In this document: positions 27,074-35,815 of the stretch, piece after piece
How positions within the stretch are numbered: the stretch's first letter is position 1
How the letters are laid out: every line of letters begins with the position of its first letter
Virus record (IMG/VR): IMGVR_UViG_3300049057_000242
Span: 1 to 49,235 of that record
DNA length: 49,235 nucleotides
Origin: a virus
Reading direction: 5' to 3' (one strand)
The notes under the pieces: model-generated
Databases searched by the model: none
The model's input: only the letters and a program-made list of their open reading frames with translations
Told to the model about the DNA's origin: nothing
Position numbers and translations under genes: made by a program

Positions 27074-28807
27074 ATGGCCGATTGTTCAAGATCTTTAAAA
27101 GCTGTAGGACTCGATGTGGTTCTCTGCTCTTCCGATATCACGTGTTATGACGGACCTCAGTTCGCATGCATAACTGTTCCCACAAACGCTACACTCAATC
27201 AGGTTTTAGGCGCTCTTGGAAATAAAATATGCGAAGTCGCTGAGTCTATTTCTGCCCCCGTTAACGCTTCCGCTGTTGTTTATTCCGGCACCTTAATATA
27301 TGATTGCTTTACCCTTGTTGGCGCAAACATGGCAGCCGTGTTTGAATCTTTGGCTGAGCAGGTATGTACACTTGCTGATACCATTCCTTCAAATGCTGAT
27401 GGATTGGAAAGAGGCCCGAGTATTGTGTATGACGGAGGTGTTACACCAGGATTAGCCGCAGACCCTATTTCTGGGTTGTTTAATGACATAATGGCCCGCA
27501 TGGGTGTTATGACTACCGATATTACGGGATTGGCCGATGTGGACGATATCGCCCGTGTCGTTGGTTCTTATTTCCGCATGAGTGATTTCGTTTATTTTGG
27601 AGCTGATGCCACTCCTTCGGGATTAAATGTAACGATCGATGATGGCGCGGGAGGTGATTCGACATTCGGAATAAATGGATATGTTTTTGATAAAGTTTCT
27701 ACCATTGTGGCCCTTACGGCTACCGCTGACAATTATGTGGATATTGATGAAGACGGAAACATCGTTGTAATACCGGTAGCTGTTGCGGCTCCCGCACCAC
27801 CGATTGCTACGGACAGCATGCGGTTGTATATGTTCACCACAAACGCTTTGAACGTAACAGTGACGGTGGATTTGAGAAATACTTATCCAATCATTTCGAG
27901 CACAATGCTTGGTGATAGTATTGTTATCACGAGAAATATCGATAATCTCGCAGTTACGGGGGCTAAGATGGAAACCATAGGAGCTGGAGCTACTGTGGGA
28001 GATGCTGATTTATTTATTTTCACATACGATATCAAAGGCCGTGTTACGGCTGCTTCGCATAATTATACCATTGCAGGTGTTGCTGCTGGAGATCTTTTAA
28101 GATATGATGGTGCAACATGGGTAAATTGGGTAAATAACTTTATCGATGGATCGGGATCCGCAGGATTGGTTCCTCGCTTTACCGATGCCAATACCGTTGC
28201 GGATTCTACGATCCGGGATAACGGGACAGTTGCCGCAATTAATGTTGCAATAAATGCCACACGACAATTATATGTAAACGCCACGGCTATTGGAATTGCA
28301 ACTGCTGGATATTTTGCAGTATCGGGTGCTAACGCCACAAATATCGGATTACACGGAGTATCTACCAATGGAACCAGTATTGATGTAGGTGTTTTAGGTA
28401 CAGGGGGCGCTTCCATTGTTTTTCCAAAAGCGACCGGAATTGCAGGGGTGGTCGGTACCGCATATACTGAAGGTGGCAAGGAAGCCTTCGCTGGATTTTT
28501 TGCAACCGATACTGGTGGTGCCGCAACAGATGATACTTTCGGTGTTTATATTGATGCCCAAAACTCAGGAGCTGGCCGCGCATACGGTTTTGTAGTTGAG
28601 AACGGAAAATGTTTAATCGGAGCTGCAGCCAGTACGGCCGATTCGGCTTTATTGGAAATTGTTAGTACAACTAAAGGCGTAAGATTTCCTAACATGACAA
28701 CAGTACAGCGCGATGCTATTGCGGGACCGGTAGCCGGATTGGTGGTTTTCAACACAACAACAGGAGTGCTTAATTTTTACGATGGAGCTGCATGGGCGGC
28801 TGTTTAA
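27074..28807 (+). CDS. Tail fibre protein with C-terminal receptor-type domain (577 aa)
   Basis: Residues 1-110 are Cys-rich (at least eight Cys) and probably the attachment part. Residues 140-350 are Gly/Thr/Val/Asp-rich beta repeats. Residues about 395-510 consist of short Gly-rich strands with variable loops (GLHGVSTNG, GVLGTGG, GIAGVVG, GFFATDTGG), typical of triple-beta fibres. The last 50 residues (KGVRFPNMTTVQRDAI, then FNTTTGVLNFYDGAAW) form a C-terminal motif I know from Bacteroidota phage and bacterial fibre-like proteins. Likely trimeric, facing the host surface. No chaperone cleavage signal is identified. Confidence 0.85.
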   Translation: MADCSRSLKAVGLDVVLCSSDITCYDGPQFACITVPTNATLNQVLGALGNKICEVAESISAPVNASAVVYSGTLIYDCFTLVGANMAAVFESLAEQVCTLADTIPSNADGLERGPSIVYDGGVTPGLAADPISGLFNDIMARMGVMTTDITGLADVDDIARVVGSYFRMSDFVYFGADATPSGLNVTIDDGAGGDSTFGINGYVFDKVSTIVALTATADNYVDIDEDGNIVVIPVAVAAPAPPIATDSMRLYMFTTNALNVTVTVDLRNTYPIISSTMLGDSIVITRNIDNLAVTGAKMETIGAGATVGDADLFIFTYDIKGRVTAASHNYTIAGVAAGDLLRYDGATWVNWVNNFIDGSGSAGLVPRFTDANTVADSTIRDNGTVAAINVAINATRQLYVNATAIGIATAGYFAVSGANATNIGLHGVSTNGTSIDVGVLGTGGASIVFPKATGIAGVVGTAYTEGGKEAFAGFFATDTGGAATDDTFGVYIDAQNSGAGRAYGFVVENGKCLIGAAASTADSALLEIVSTTKGVRFPNMTTVQRDAIAGPVAGLVVFNTTTGVLNFYDGAAWAAV

Positions 28808-28847
28808 AATAAAAACAAATAAAACAATAACTTAAAAAATAGAAATT

Positions 28848-29609
28848 ATGGACGGAAAAAGAAACCCAGCTATGTACGGACAACTCCCAGTGAGATTGTA
28901 TGACGCGATGTATAGTGCGCCAACACTTGCAAATAATGATAATCCCTTCATTACAAGTGCCGACTTAACGGCTGCTATTAATGCGGCTGTAGGATTAAAT
29001 AATGAATTATCAGAAATCCTTGGTAATGGTAATATTACCGATGGTAATGATATCCGCATATCCACAGGTGACAAGATCGCGAGTGTTGTTGAGCTTACGC
29101 TTGAGGCAACAAGTGGAATGGACATGTATTCCATCGCAGGTGATTTTGATATTGAATCAAGGGCTGCTGATGTAAATATTTTGGCCGATGTAAATGTTTC
29201 GATTACGTCCACCACAGGAAATGTCAGCTTGATTGCAACGTTAGGCGCAATTAATATTGATGCTATTGGAAATGTCGGACTAACTACAGACGGAGGGGCG
29301 TTCGGTACTGCTTCTTTATATTTGGATGCCGCTGCAGATACATTTTATCTTTTTGCGGGTACAGTAGGGACAGTTGACGCTCCTGGAGGAATGGTTATTT
29401 CTGCTGCCTCCGGTACGGTTAACATTACCGCCAATGAATTGGCATTAGGACAGGCTTCGACCATTTTGAATTTTGCCAATGCTGATGAATTAGTTTTATC
29501 TGGATTAGGATTATATGCTGATGATGTCGCGGCCGCAGCGGGATTGGTTGCAATCGGAAGTTGTTATGTTAATTCAGGCACAGGTGCCGTTCACAGAAGG
29601 CTTGCTTAA
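28848..29609 (+). CDS. Tail fibre/spike-like beta-repeat protein (253 aa)
   Basis: After a helical start (residues 1-60) the protein is a series of short strands rich in Asn, Ile, Thr, Ser and Gly (DIESRAADVNILADVNVSI, TGNVSLIATLGAINIDAIG), the signature of beta-helix or triple-strand fibre stalks. The C-terminal 40 residues (LYADDVAAAAGLVAIGSCYV) form a small cap. It stands 40 bases after the previous gene; the gap is A-rich with no hairpin. Likely an accessory fibre. Confidence 0.75.
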   Translation: MDGKRNPAMYGQLPVRLYDAMYSAPTLANNDNPFITSADLTAAINAAVGLNNELSEILGNGNITDGNDIRISTGDKIASVVELTLEATSGMDMYSIAGDFDIESRAADVNILADVNVSITSTTGNVSLIATLGAINIDAIGNVGLTTDGGAFGTASLYLDAAADTFYLFAGTVGTVDAPGGMVISAASGTVNITANELALGQASTILNFANADELVLSGLGLYADDVAAAAGLVAIGSCYVNSGTGAVHRRLA

Positions 29610-29628
29610 TCATTTAAAATAAAAAATC

Positions 29629-30450
29629 ATGTCACAACCTGTGTATATAGAAAATGGTACGGATGTTAATGCCGCATGGTATGGATCCATTGCTGTTTCT
29701 TACGATAATGTCAATTGGCAATTAATAAGCAAGGAAGGTTTATCCGTAAAGCCACGATATGTATCGGGTAATATTTCCAATCCTCCCGGTGTTATTGGCC
29801 CAAATGTAAGGACCATGATATCGCTGAGTGATTTTTCAGGTGCTACATTGTTTGAATTCGAGTGCAACGATGTAATCAATCAAGCCACATGGAATGGTAA
29901 AACAAAAGCCGCATTACAAACTGCCGTAGAAGATCTGGGTGTATGGATAGGGGAGTTATATAATTCCACCACCGCTATTGCTGGTAATGTTGGTGGTTTT
30001 ACTTTTCGCCAACAGGTAACGCAAGTGACAAGTGCTGCCGCTATTTATGCTGCCGGAGATTCTGTTGGTGGAAAAATTACATTAACGAATGCTGTTCGTA
30101 TATCTGGTGGAACGGGAATTTTGACGAGTATTGATATCATTGATAAGTCTGCCCAGAATGCACCGGGAAATATTTTAATATTTGATTCCGACCCAACTGC
30201 AGCCACCATTACAGACAATGCTCCGTTTGTTTTCTCTACGGATATTGCCAAACTTATCGCCAATATACCGGTGGTTGTTGGGGATTATTCTACATTTGGA
30301 ACAATATCTACCGCAAACATTGGGGGTCTTGCGCGGGTGGTTAAAGCCTCAGGAAGCGCTAATCTATACGCGTGCTTCGTAACGTCTGGGACTCCAACAT
30401 ATGCTACCACAAGTGATATTTTAATTGGTTTTGGTATATTACAGGATTAA
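29629..30450 (+). CDS. Tail appendage protein (273 aa), function unknown
   Basis: The beginning has aromatic beta strands (PVYIENGTDVNAAWYGSIAV), and the protein is Ile/Thr/Gly/Ala-rich throughout, without membrane segments. Residues about 140-270 look like a beta-sandwich (GGKITLTNAVRISGGTGIL onward), as in virion decoration or fibre-tip proteins. Two bases separate it from the next gene, so it is part of the same tail unit. Assignment by context and composition only. Confidence 0.7.
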   Translation: MSQPVYIENGTDVNAAWYGSIAVSYDNVNWQLISKEGLSVKPRYVSGNISNPPGVIGPNVRTMISLSDFSGATLFEFECNDVINQATWNGKTKAALQTAVEDLGVWIGELYNSTTAIAGNVGGFTFRQQVTQVTSAAAIYAAGDSVGGKITLTNAVRISGGTGILTSIDIIDKSAQNAPGNILIFDSDPTAATITDNAPFVFSTDIAKLIANIPVVVGDYSTFGTISTANIGGLARVVKASGSANLYACFVTSGTPTYATTSDILIGFGILQD

Positions 30451-30452
30451 TC

Positions 30453-31271
30453 GTGCCGAATATTATTATAAATAGAAGATGTGTTTTGTCAAATTTCCCA
30501 TTTGCGTTCACATCTGTTAATGCGGAAAATTTTTGGAATAATTTGATCGCGGAAAATTTTGATCCCGCCATTTATTCAAAGACAGCACAGGAATACAAGA
30601 TGGCTATAAACAGTTTGTTTGTCAACGGTATTGATCCTATAATTTCCAATCTTTTTTATGCCTATATATTCAGGGGGGATAGTAATGATCAAAAATTACT
30701 TGATGCCTCTTTAAATAGCAGGGATGGTTTGGTAGTCGTTCAACCGACCATTGAAAATGCAGGATATGATTTTAATGGCACTACTCAATATATTTCTTCA
30801 CAGATAAATATCGATTCCATTTATCCGACTGACGAAAAAGATTTTTCTTTGGCTGATGTAACTCCTGCGTTAACCGGATTTCATTGCCTTTATGGGTCCA
30901 ATGATAATACCAACAGATCATCCATTCATTTTGAAATAACAGGTAGTGCCGCCACTTATTTCGCGCACGGAGATGGCGTCATACAGGATGCTGAAATGGG
31001 ATCAGGTATTCCGGGAGTTTATTATGGTATTCATAATGGAATTTCAGCCAAAATGTATTACAATAAAATAGAGATAACCAGTCAGGGTATAGGCGGAGTA
31101 CAAGGAAGTATTACTGAATTTGTTGGTTGTGAAAACCATGCCGGGGTTCCAGATAATTTTTTCAAAGGGAAAATGGGATGTATCTTCAGGGGTAATGGAA
31201 ACATTACGGTTAATCAAGCAAATAATTTAACCGATGCGTGGAACACTTTTAAGGTTGAAACAAATGGATAA
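30453..31271 (+). CDS. Lectin-like (concanavalin/LamG-type) tail protein, GTG start
   Basis: 272 aa. From residue about 105 the pattern YDFNGTTQYISS, FSLADV, FHCLYGSNDNTNRSSIHFEI, YYGIHNG, AKMYYNKIEI and FKGKMGCIFRGNG is that of a jelly-roll lectin fold of the LamG/ConA type, often used for glycan binding. The N-terminal 100 residues are helical and may be the anchor. GTG at 30453 is the only suitable start close to the previous stop. The stop overlaps the next ATG by one base (TAATG). A second protein of similar fold is encoded at 33023. Confidence 0.72.
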   Translation: MPNIIINRRCVLSNFPFAFTSVNAENFWNNLIAENFDPAIYSKTAQEYKMAINSLFVNGIDPIISNLFYAYIFRGDSNDQKLLDASLNSRDGLVVVQPTIENAGYDFNGTTQYISSQINIDSIYPTDEKDFSLADVTPALTGFHCLYGSNDNTNRSSIHFEITGSAATYFAHGDGVIQDAEMGSGIPGVYYGIHNGISAKMYYNKIEITSQGIGGVQGSITEFVGCENHAGVPDNFFKGKMGCIFRGNGNITVNQANNLTDAWNTFKVETNG

Positions 31272-32299
31272 TGCCAAATGATAGAAAATATACAAAGTCG
31301 GAACTTGACAGGATAAATTCTAACCGTACAGCTATTTCGGGAAATCTTTATCATGGACTCGATAGGACTGTTTTTATTGGGAATGCTTATCAACAATTAG
31401 ATCCTTATAGTAATTATTCTGCCGTTTGGGGAAACATTACGGGATCTATTTTGGCTCAATCGGATCTCATCGCACTATTTGCAACCAAACAGGATTTACT
31501 TACAAGTGGCATTAATATAAAAACCATAAATGGTATTTCTCTTCTTGGCTCAGGAGATATTTCTATTGCCGTTGGAGGAGTTCAATCGGTAACCGGATTG
31601 AATACCGACAATACTGATCCTTTAAATCCAATTATTCAAATATCTGTTGATGGGGTTACAATTACAGGAGATGGAACTCCTGGTAATCCCTTAATTTCTG
31701 TGGGTGGAGGGGGTGAAAACTTATCCACTACTTTAGCCTTTGGAAACACTACCGGGGCAAACGATATAATCGTTGCCACCGGCCAAAAGATTATCGGGCA
31801 AACCAGCCTTCTTTTAAGTGAGTCAACTCTTAATTCTTTTTATTATGCCAGCGCTGGGTATATTTTCCAACAGTGGTATGACGGTCTTGGCACGGGCAAC
31901 ACTGATTTCTTGTTACAAGGAGGGGGGACGCAGTTATTCTCTCATTTGGCTATGGCCATTCAATGTGATACAGGGTTATACGATTTTTACGAAGGGACAG
32001 CTTTTAATGGCACATTAGATTTTACGAATCTATTAGCCAATAGAAATTATGACTACCCCGATCAGTCGGGTACTATTGCGTTGCTGAGTGATATTACAAC
32101 ATATACCGATGAAATGGCTCAGGATGCTGTTGGCGCTATGATTGACAGTACGTTGGTTTATACAGATGCAACACCATTATTACAACGCGCAGCATTAAGC
32201 GGTGACGCTATTGTTCCATTAGGCAGTAATGTTATTACCTTAGCAGATGAATTTCAATTGGCGATGATTTCAACTTTTCGATTTCTAACTAAAAATTAA
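31271..32299 (+). CDS. Tail fibre protein (342 aa)
   Basis: Contains hallmarks of fibre shafts: KTINGISLLGSGDISI (about residues 79-95), a repeat element common to many tail fibres, then GVTITGDGTPGNPL and a NRNYDYPDQSGTIALLSDI segment (about 257-275) that is also common in fibre proteins. The shaft is preceded by a helical, charged N-terminus of about 60 residues and followed by a 65-residue helical end. No lectin domain is seen, so the neighbouring products may supply the tip. Confidence 0.82.
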   Translation: MPNDRKYTKSELDRINSNRTAISGNLYHGLDRTVFIGNAYQQLDPYSNYSAVWGNITGSILAQSDLIALFATKQDLLTSGINIKTINGISLLGSGDISIAVGGVQSVTGLNTDNTDPLNPIIQISVDGVTITGDGTPGNPLISVGGGGENLSTTLAFGNTTGANDIIVATGQKIIGQTSLLLSESTLNSFYYASAGYIFQQWYDGLGTGNTDFLLQGGGTQLFSHLAMAIQCDTGLYDFYEGTAFNGTLDFTNLLANRNYDYPDQSGTIALLSDITTYTDEMAQDAVGAMIDSTLVYTDATPLLQRAALSGDAIVPLGSNVITLADEFQLAMISTFRFLTKN

Positions 32300-32301
32300 C
32301 T

Positions 32302-32574
32302 ATGAAAAATTTATTGATAATCACAAAAGGTCCAGACAGTTTTGATCGGTTGAAAACTGATGAGAACGGACTTCGTTCAACTGAAACTGAAAAAATGGAA
32401 TTTACAGTAGACCAATTCCTGATTTCAGACGGAAAGAGTTATTGGTTGGTAGATGCCGATTCGATAAAAATAGAAATGGTGAATGAGATTATTTCGGATG
32501 AGGTTCATTATAAAATATATCAATCTGGTCAGATTTTGGAAACTGCCAAAGAGATTAAAAAAGTAAATTTTTAA
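32302..32574 (+). CDS. Small protein of the tail module (90 aa), possible fibre-assembly factor
   Basis: Charged alpha/beta protein without Cys and without membrane segments. Two bases after a fibre gene. Small genes directly behind fibre genes are often assembly chaperones, but nothing in the sequence proves this. No family recognised. Confidence 0.65.
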   Translation: MKNLLIITKGPDSFDRLKTDENGLRSTETEKMEFTVDQFLISDGKSYWLVDADSIKIEMVNEIISDEVHYKIYQSGQILETAKEIKKVNF

Positions 32575-32577
32575 AAT

Positions 32578-33030
32578 ATGGCACTTAATGCGAATCAAAT
32601 ACCGGTTTATGCCATTACACCTAAAACATCGGTAGGAATATTGAATGCCGCTACAGCCGGAACATTAGGTACAACAACTAATGCAGTCACTATTTTAACG
32701 GCATCCGCTTCCGGTAGTGTTGTCGATTCTTTATTTTTTAATAGTGATGATACGGCTGCTGTCAATGTTTTTCTTTTTATTGTTGGGTCTGATGGAACAA
32801 CTGTAAAACCATTGGGAATTATAAATGTTCCTCTTTCTTCCGGTAATGCCGCAAATGTTTTGAATGTTGATGGTTTAAATCCAAATATTTTGAAAGGATT
32901 GTCTTTGGATAATACCGGAAAATATGTTATTCGATTAGGGGCAAGTGAAACCTTACGGATGAGCTGTCTTGCAAATATGACAGCAGCCAAAAAACTTTAT
33001 GCCACAGCCCAGTTTGCTGATTATGTATAA
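32578..33030 (+). CDS. Beta-rich tail/virion surface protein (150 aa)
   Basis: Rich in Ala, Thr, Val, Asn and Gly, with alternating hydrophobic strands (TTTNAVTILTASASGSVVDS, then NVFLFIVGSDG). It looks like a small beta-sandwich that could cover the capsid or form a fibre subunit. It follows the 90-aa gene after 3 bases and overlaps the next gene by 8 bases. No family is certain. Confidence 0.68.
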   Translation: MALNANQIPVYAITPKTSVGILNAATAGTLGTTTNAVTILTASASGSVVDSLFFNSDDTAAVNVFLFIVGSDGTTVKPLGIINVPLSSGNAANVLNVDGLNPNILKGLSLDNTGKYVIRLGASETLRMSCLANMTAAKKLYATAQFADYV

Positions 33031-33901
33031 ATCACTTAATCCTGGAATTTTCAAAGGACTTTTCAATAATGGAAATAATTTTCAAATTCCCGGTCAATTG
33101 GCACAGCCTGTCATTTATATCAATGGGTCTGATCCTAATTTTTTATTAAATACAACGGGTAGTCCTCCTTCTGTGGCAAATGAAAGTTTATCCAATTTCA
33201 AAAGATTTAGTGATGATGGGTTGACATTTTCTGAAACAAGTGCTATCAATAGGGCGGCTTGGGCAAACAATATAGCTCCTCCATATTCAAATATTGCTTG
33301 GTTTGGTCAGTTATTAACAATAGGTGGTGGGTATTCTGGCGGAACAACTTCAACGCTTGGTTTTATGAATGAGTCGGCTAATTGCAGATTTACGGTTTAT
33401 TGGATTTTCAGAAATCGTGTAGGCGAAAACCAAGGAACGACAAAAATGCAATTGGCTACCGGCAGCTCAACTGGTAATCGTGGTGTGCAATTTAGAATTG
33501 TCGGTGGTGCAAATCCAGGGACCAGAACTATTCAGATGGTTATTTTTAACAATACAGCGGGAGTCAATGCTGTTGTTTCATCACCTTATCAATATGAATC
33601 TGACGAAAGTACGGGCTGGAAGCTTTTCAGTTGGCGGGTCGATGCAGTTGGCTCTTCTGTAGGTAAAAAAATCGGAGAAACCTATGTGGATGGCATGTAT
33701 GCCAATGATGTAACGGTATTAAATGCGCTATCTGCAACTGCCAATTCTACTGATATTCCAATGTTTGGTAATCGGGCTTTAGGTGGATTGAGGTACGCTG
33801 CTTATTTGGGTGAATTTATCATTTTCCCGGAAATGCACAATTTGAAGATGCATGAAAATATTTGTAACCATTTGATTAAAAAATGGAATATATACAAGTA
33901 A
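33023..33901 (+). CDS. Second lectin-like (ConA/LamG-type) tail protein (292 aa)
   Basis: The middle and end contain strand patterns of a jelly-roll lectin: CRFTVYWIFRNR, GVQFRIVGG, RTIQMVIFNN, WKLFSWRVDA, ETYVDGMYAND and LRYAAYLGEFIIFPEM, ending in a helix with a Trp (IKKWNIYK). This last pattern is common in LamG-like phage proteins. ATG 33023 is preferred over an upstream ATG at 32999 because it gives the short overlap usual here and a better N-terminus. Last gene of the tail appendage block, 28 bases before the lysis genes. Probable receptor binding. Confidence 0.74.
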   Translation: MYKSLNPGIFKGLFNNGNNFQIPGQLAQPVIYINGSDPNFLLNTTGSPPSVANESLSNFKRFSDDGLTFSETSAINRAAWANNIAPPYSNIAWFGQLLTIGGGYSGGTTSTLGFMNESANCRFTVYWIFRNRVGENQGTTKMQLATGSSTGNRGVQFRIVGGANPGTRTIQMVIFNNTAGVNAVVSSPYQYESDESTGWKLFSWRVDAVGSSVGKKIGETYVDGMYANDVTVLNALSATANSTDIPMFGNRALGGLRYAAYLGEFIIFPEMHNLKMHENICNHLIKKWNIYK

Positions 33902-33906
33902 TTTCA

Positions 33907-33914
33907 TATTTTTG
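33907..33914 (+). promoter_or_regulatory. Bacteroidota-type -7 box (TATTTTTG) before the lysis cassette
   Basis: TATTTTTG fits TAnnTTTG and lies 15 bases before the ATG at 33930, in a 28-base gap. A T-rich region can match by chance, so confidence is limited. Confidence 0.45.
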
Positions 33915-33929
33915 TAAAAACATAACCCT

Positions 33930-34130
33930 ATGAGTCACTACGTTAAGGATTCCATTGAAGAAATGATCACCAATCGCCCCGAGATAGGGTTTGGGGGGAC
34001 AGCAGCAGGTGTAGGTGTTTCGTTTATTGAGTCCATAACAGATGTTGCGCAGATGTGTTCGGCCCTGATAGGTTTATTTATCGGATGCTACACATTGATG
34101 ACAATATGGAAGAAGAATAAAAAAAAATAA
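33930..34130 (+). CDS. Small holin-like membrane protein (66 aa)
   Basis: A polar N-terminus (residues 1-18) is followed by a weakly hydrophobic Gly/Ala segment (20-33), a clear membrane helix (about 39-60, MCSALIGLFIGCYTLMTIW) and a strongly basic tail (KKNKKK). Size, topology and position three bases before an endolysin gene fit a holin or pinholin, the protein that opens the inner membrane at lysis. Another membrane candidate lies at 35525, so which one is the timer is open. Confidence 0.65.
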   Translation: MSHYVKDSIEEMITNRPEIGFGGTAAGVGVSFIESITDVAQMCSALIGLFIGCYTLMTIWKKNKKK

Positions 34131-34133
34131 AAG

Positions 34134-34736
34134 ATGGCATACGTAAGAGGGTCGATAACAGAATTTGCACTAAGCCATGACGGAGAGACGGAAAATCCGC
34201 CATTCAGTAACCGAACTAAATATAACGGTTGGTATTATCAAGAAAAGGATCCTTATCATAAAACATGGAAAGAAGGAGAAAAATACACTTCTTACAAGGA
34301 CGATAAACTTGGGCTTGTATTTGATTTTGGTAATGGAGTTAAATACATTTCTAAAAACTACCCTTATTGCGCCACCGGAGTTTCTTACTGGTATTTTTTC
34401 GGAGGGTTCCCGCTACCGACCATAAATACCGCGGAGGGCTTTGCTTATGTACCTACGTTATATAATTTAGCTAAAAAGAATGGGTGGTTAACAGCCGAAC
34501 CCCTGGAAGACGATATCGTTCTTCACGACTTTAAAGGAGATGGTTTTTATGACCATACAGGCATTTTTATTAAGTGGGAGGTGAAAGGAGTGTCATTCTG
34601 GTGCATGGAGGCCAATACGTCCCCAAATGAAAAAGGGAGCCAAGATAATGGGGGTGGAGACTTTCAAAGGCTTAGATACGTCAATGGGCATGGAATGAAA
34701 TGTGTATTTGTAAATGTAATTGATAACGCAAAATGA
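34134..34736 (+). CDS. CHAP-domain endolysin
   Basis: 200 aa. Residues 75-165 match the CHAP cysteine peptidase/amidase pattern: nucleophile Cys79 in NYPYCATGVSYW, His141 in DHTGIF, and a polar residue at Glu159/Asn161 in MEANTSP. The usual turn before the His is also visible (EDDIVLHDF). Such enzymes cut peptidoglycan peptides or the amide bond to release progeny. No signal peptide is seen, so it needs a holin, in line with membrane proteins on both sides. A virion-associated lysin is less likely given the lysis neighbours. Confidence 0.82.
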   Translation: MAYVRGSITEFALSHDGETENPPFSNRTKYNGWYYQEKDPYHKTWKEGEKYTSYKDDKLGLVFDFGNGVKYISKNYPYCATGVSYWYFFGGFPLPTINTAEGFAYVPTLYNLAKKNGWLTAEPLEDDIVLHDFKGDGFYDHTGIFIKWEVKGVSFWCMEANTSPNEKGSQDNGGGDFQRLRYVNGHGMKCVFVNVIDNAK

Positions 34737-34747
34737 AAAATATTTTA

Positions 34748-34755
34748 TACATTTG
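34748..34755 (+). promoter_or_regulatory. Bacteroidota-type -7 box (TACATTTG)
   Basis: TACATTTG fits TAnnTTTG and lies 28 bases before the ATG at 34784, in a 47-base gap after the endolysin gene. A TTG at 34720-34722 is 25 bases upstream, a little far for -33. The leader is A-rich, as in strong Bacteroidota genes. Confidence 0.55.
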
Positions 34756-34783
34756 AAATCTTTAAATCTAAAACCATATAACT

Positions 34784-35251
34784 ATGAAAATTAAAAACTA
34801 CAACACTCTCCCTCTCATGCAAGCTAACGAAATCATCGTTAGTAACTCCGAATTGAAAAGCTCATTACCAAAAACGTTAATTGTTGTTCATTCAGCGCAA
34901 AAAAATTATAAGACGCTTTTTAAACATCATAATGAATACCAAGCGGATCTTGAAAACCTAAGAAAAGAGGCTGCCAAAAAAGACGAAGATGGAAAACCAA
35001 TTATCATTCCTGATCCTACCCGAAAAGGAATGAATGTGTACGACATACCTGCTGACAAAATGGAAGAGTTCGCGCAGGCCGTAAAATTGATTGATGAAAA
35101 AGAAATAGACATCGAATTAGTCGTTTTTTCTGAAAATTCTCTGGAGGTTATCATCAAATATCTTGATGGTCGTCAATCGGATGTGATGCTCGATTTCCTA
35201 ATGGAAAGGCCGGCTGAAAAAATGGCAATTGCCAAGGACGAAAAGAAGTAA
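34784..35251 (+). CDS. Conserved hypothetical protein (155 aa)
   Basis: Soluble, charged, with a helical middle (HHNEYQADLENLRKEAAKKD, about residues 47-66) and a Lys/Glu-rich end. No family or motif recognised. It has its own promoter-like box and an A-rich leader, suggesting strong expression, so it may be a regulator or abundant accessory protein. Position between endolysin and later lysis genes does not define its role. Confidence 0.7.
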   Translation: MKIKNYNTLPLMQANEIIVSNSELKSSLPKTLIVVHSAQKNYKTLFKHHNEYQADLENLRKEAAKKDEDGKPIIIPDPTRKGMNVYDIPADKMEEFAQAVKLIDEKEIDIELVVFSENSLEVIIKYLDGRQSDVMLDFLMERPAEKMAIAKDEKK

Positions 35252-35270
35252 ATTCTATAAAAAACCACAT

Positions 35271-35528
35271 ATGACCACAAGTAAGTACTCATACATCAGA
35301 CTGGAGCCCTCCGATAACGGGGGCGCCATTCTTTCTTACGATGAAAAACAGGAAGACGCCAAAGGTCCTTATGACAGTTGCGGATCTATTTCTCGTAAAG
35401 AAGTTTACACCAAAGAAAATATTGGTGAAGGCATTAAGAAATTGTTTTCGTTGGTTGCAATCACGGTTGAAATCCACGAGAAGGGTGAAGATGATGGGGA
35501 GGTGGTTAAAATTTCTATTAAGTCGTGA
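35271..35528 (+). CDS. Hypothetical protein (85 aa)
   Basis: Small alpha/beta protein with an acidic middle and alternating strands at the end (AITVEIHEK, EVVKISIKS). ATG 35271 is preferred to an upstream ATG at 35229 that would overlap the previous gene and give a basic extension. The TGA stop overlaps the GTG start of the next gene, so the two are probably coupled. No family known to me. Confidence 0.65.
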   Translation: MTTSKYSYIRLEPSDNGGAILSYDEKQEDAKGPYDSCGSISRKEVYTKENIGEGIKKLFSLVAITVEIHEKGEDDGEVVKISIKS

Positions 35529-35815
35529 GACTGTCACCTCGAATAAGGGAGCTTTGGGATAATCTTGTCAACTCTTTAACGACTGACAAGCCGGGCTTTT
35601 CGTCAAGAAAATTAACCGCTTTCGTTGTAATTTTTTGTGTTATTGCCATTCATTTTGTGTGGTTAAAAAGAGCAATGATGACGGATAATTTTATGTATTT
35701 GGAATCTATCCTCATCGCAGATTACGCGTTTGTTTCCGCACTGCTCGGGATGACAACATATCAAACGATAAAGAAAAAAGAAAACCCACCATCCGCATCA
35801 GATGAAGCTAAGTAA
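35525..35815 (+). CDS. Two-helix membrane protein, holin candidate (96 aa), GTG start
   Basis: The N-terminus is positively charged and amphipathic (residues 1-28), then come two membrane helices (about 30-48 LTAFVVIFCVIAIHFVWL and 60-78), with a Lys-rich disordered C-terminus. This layout is common among Bacteroidota phage holin-like proteins. It directly precedes two spanin-like genes. GTG at 35525 overlaps the previous stop and has no nearby ATG alternative. Either this protein or the 66-residue one at 33930 may act as holin, the other as antiholin. Confidence 0.68.
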   Translation: MRLSPRIRELWDNLVNSLTTDKPGFSSRKLTAFVVIFCVIAIHFVWLKRAMMTDNFMYLESILIADYAFVSALLGMTTYQTIKKKENPPSASDEAK

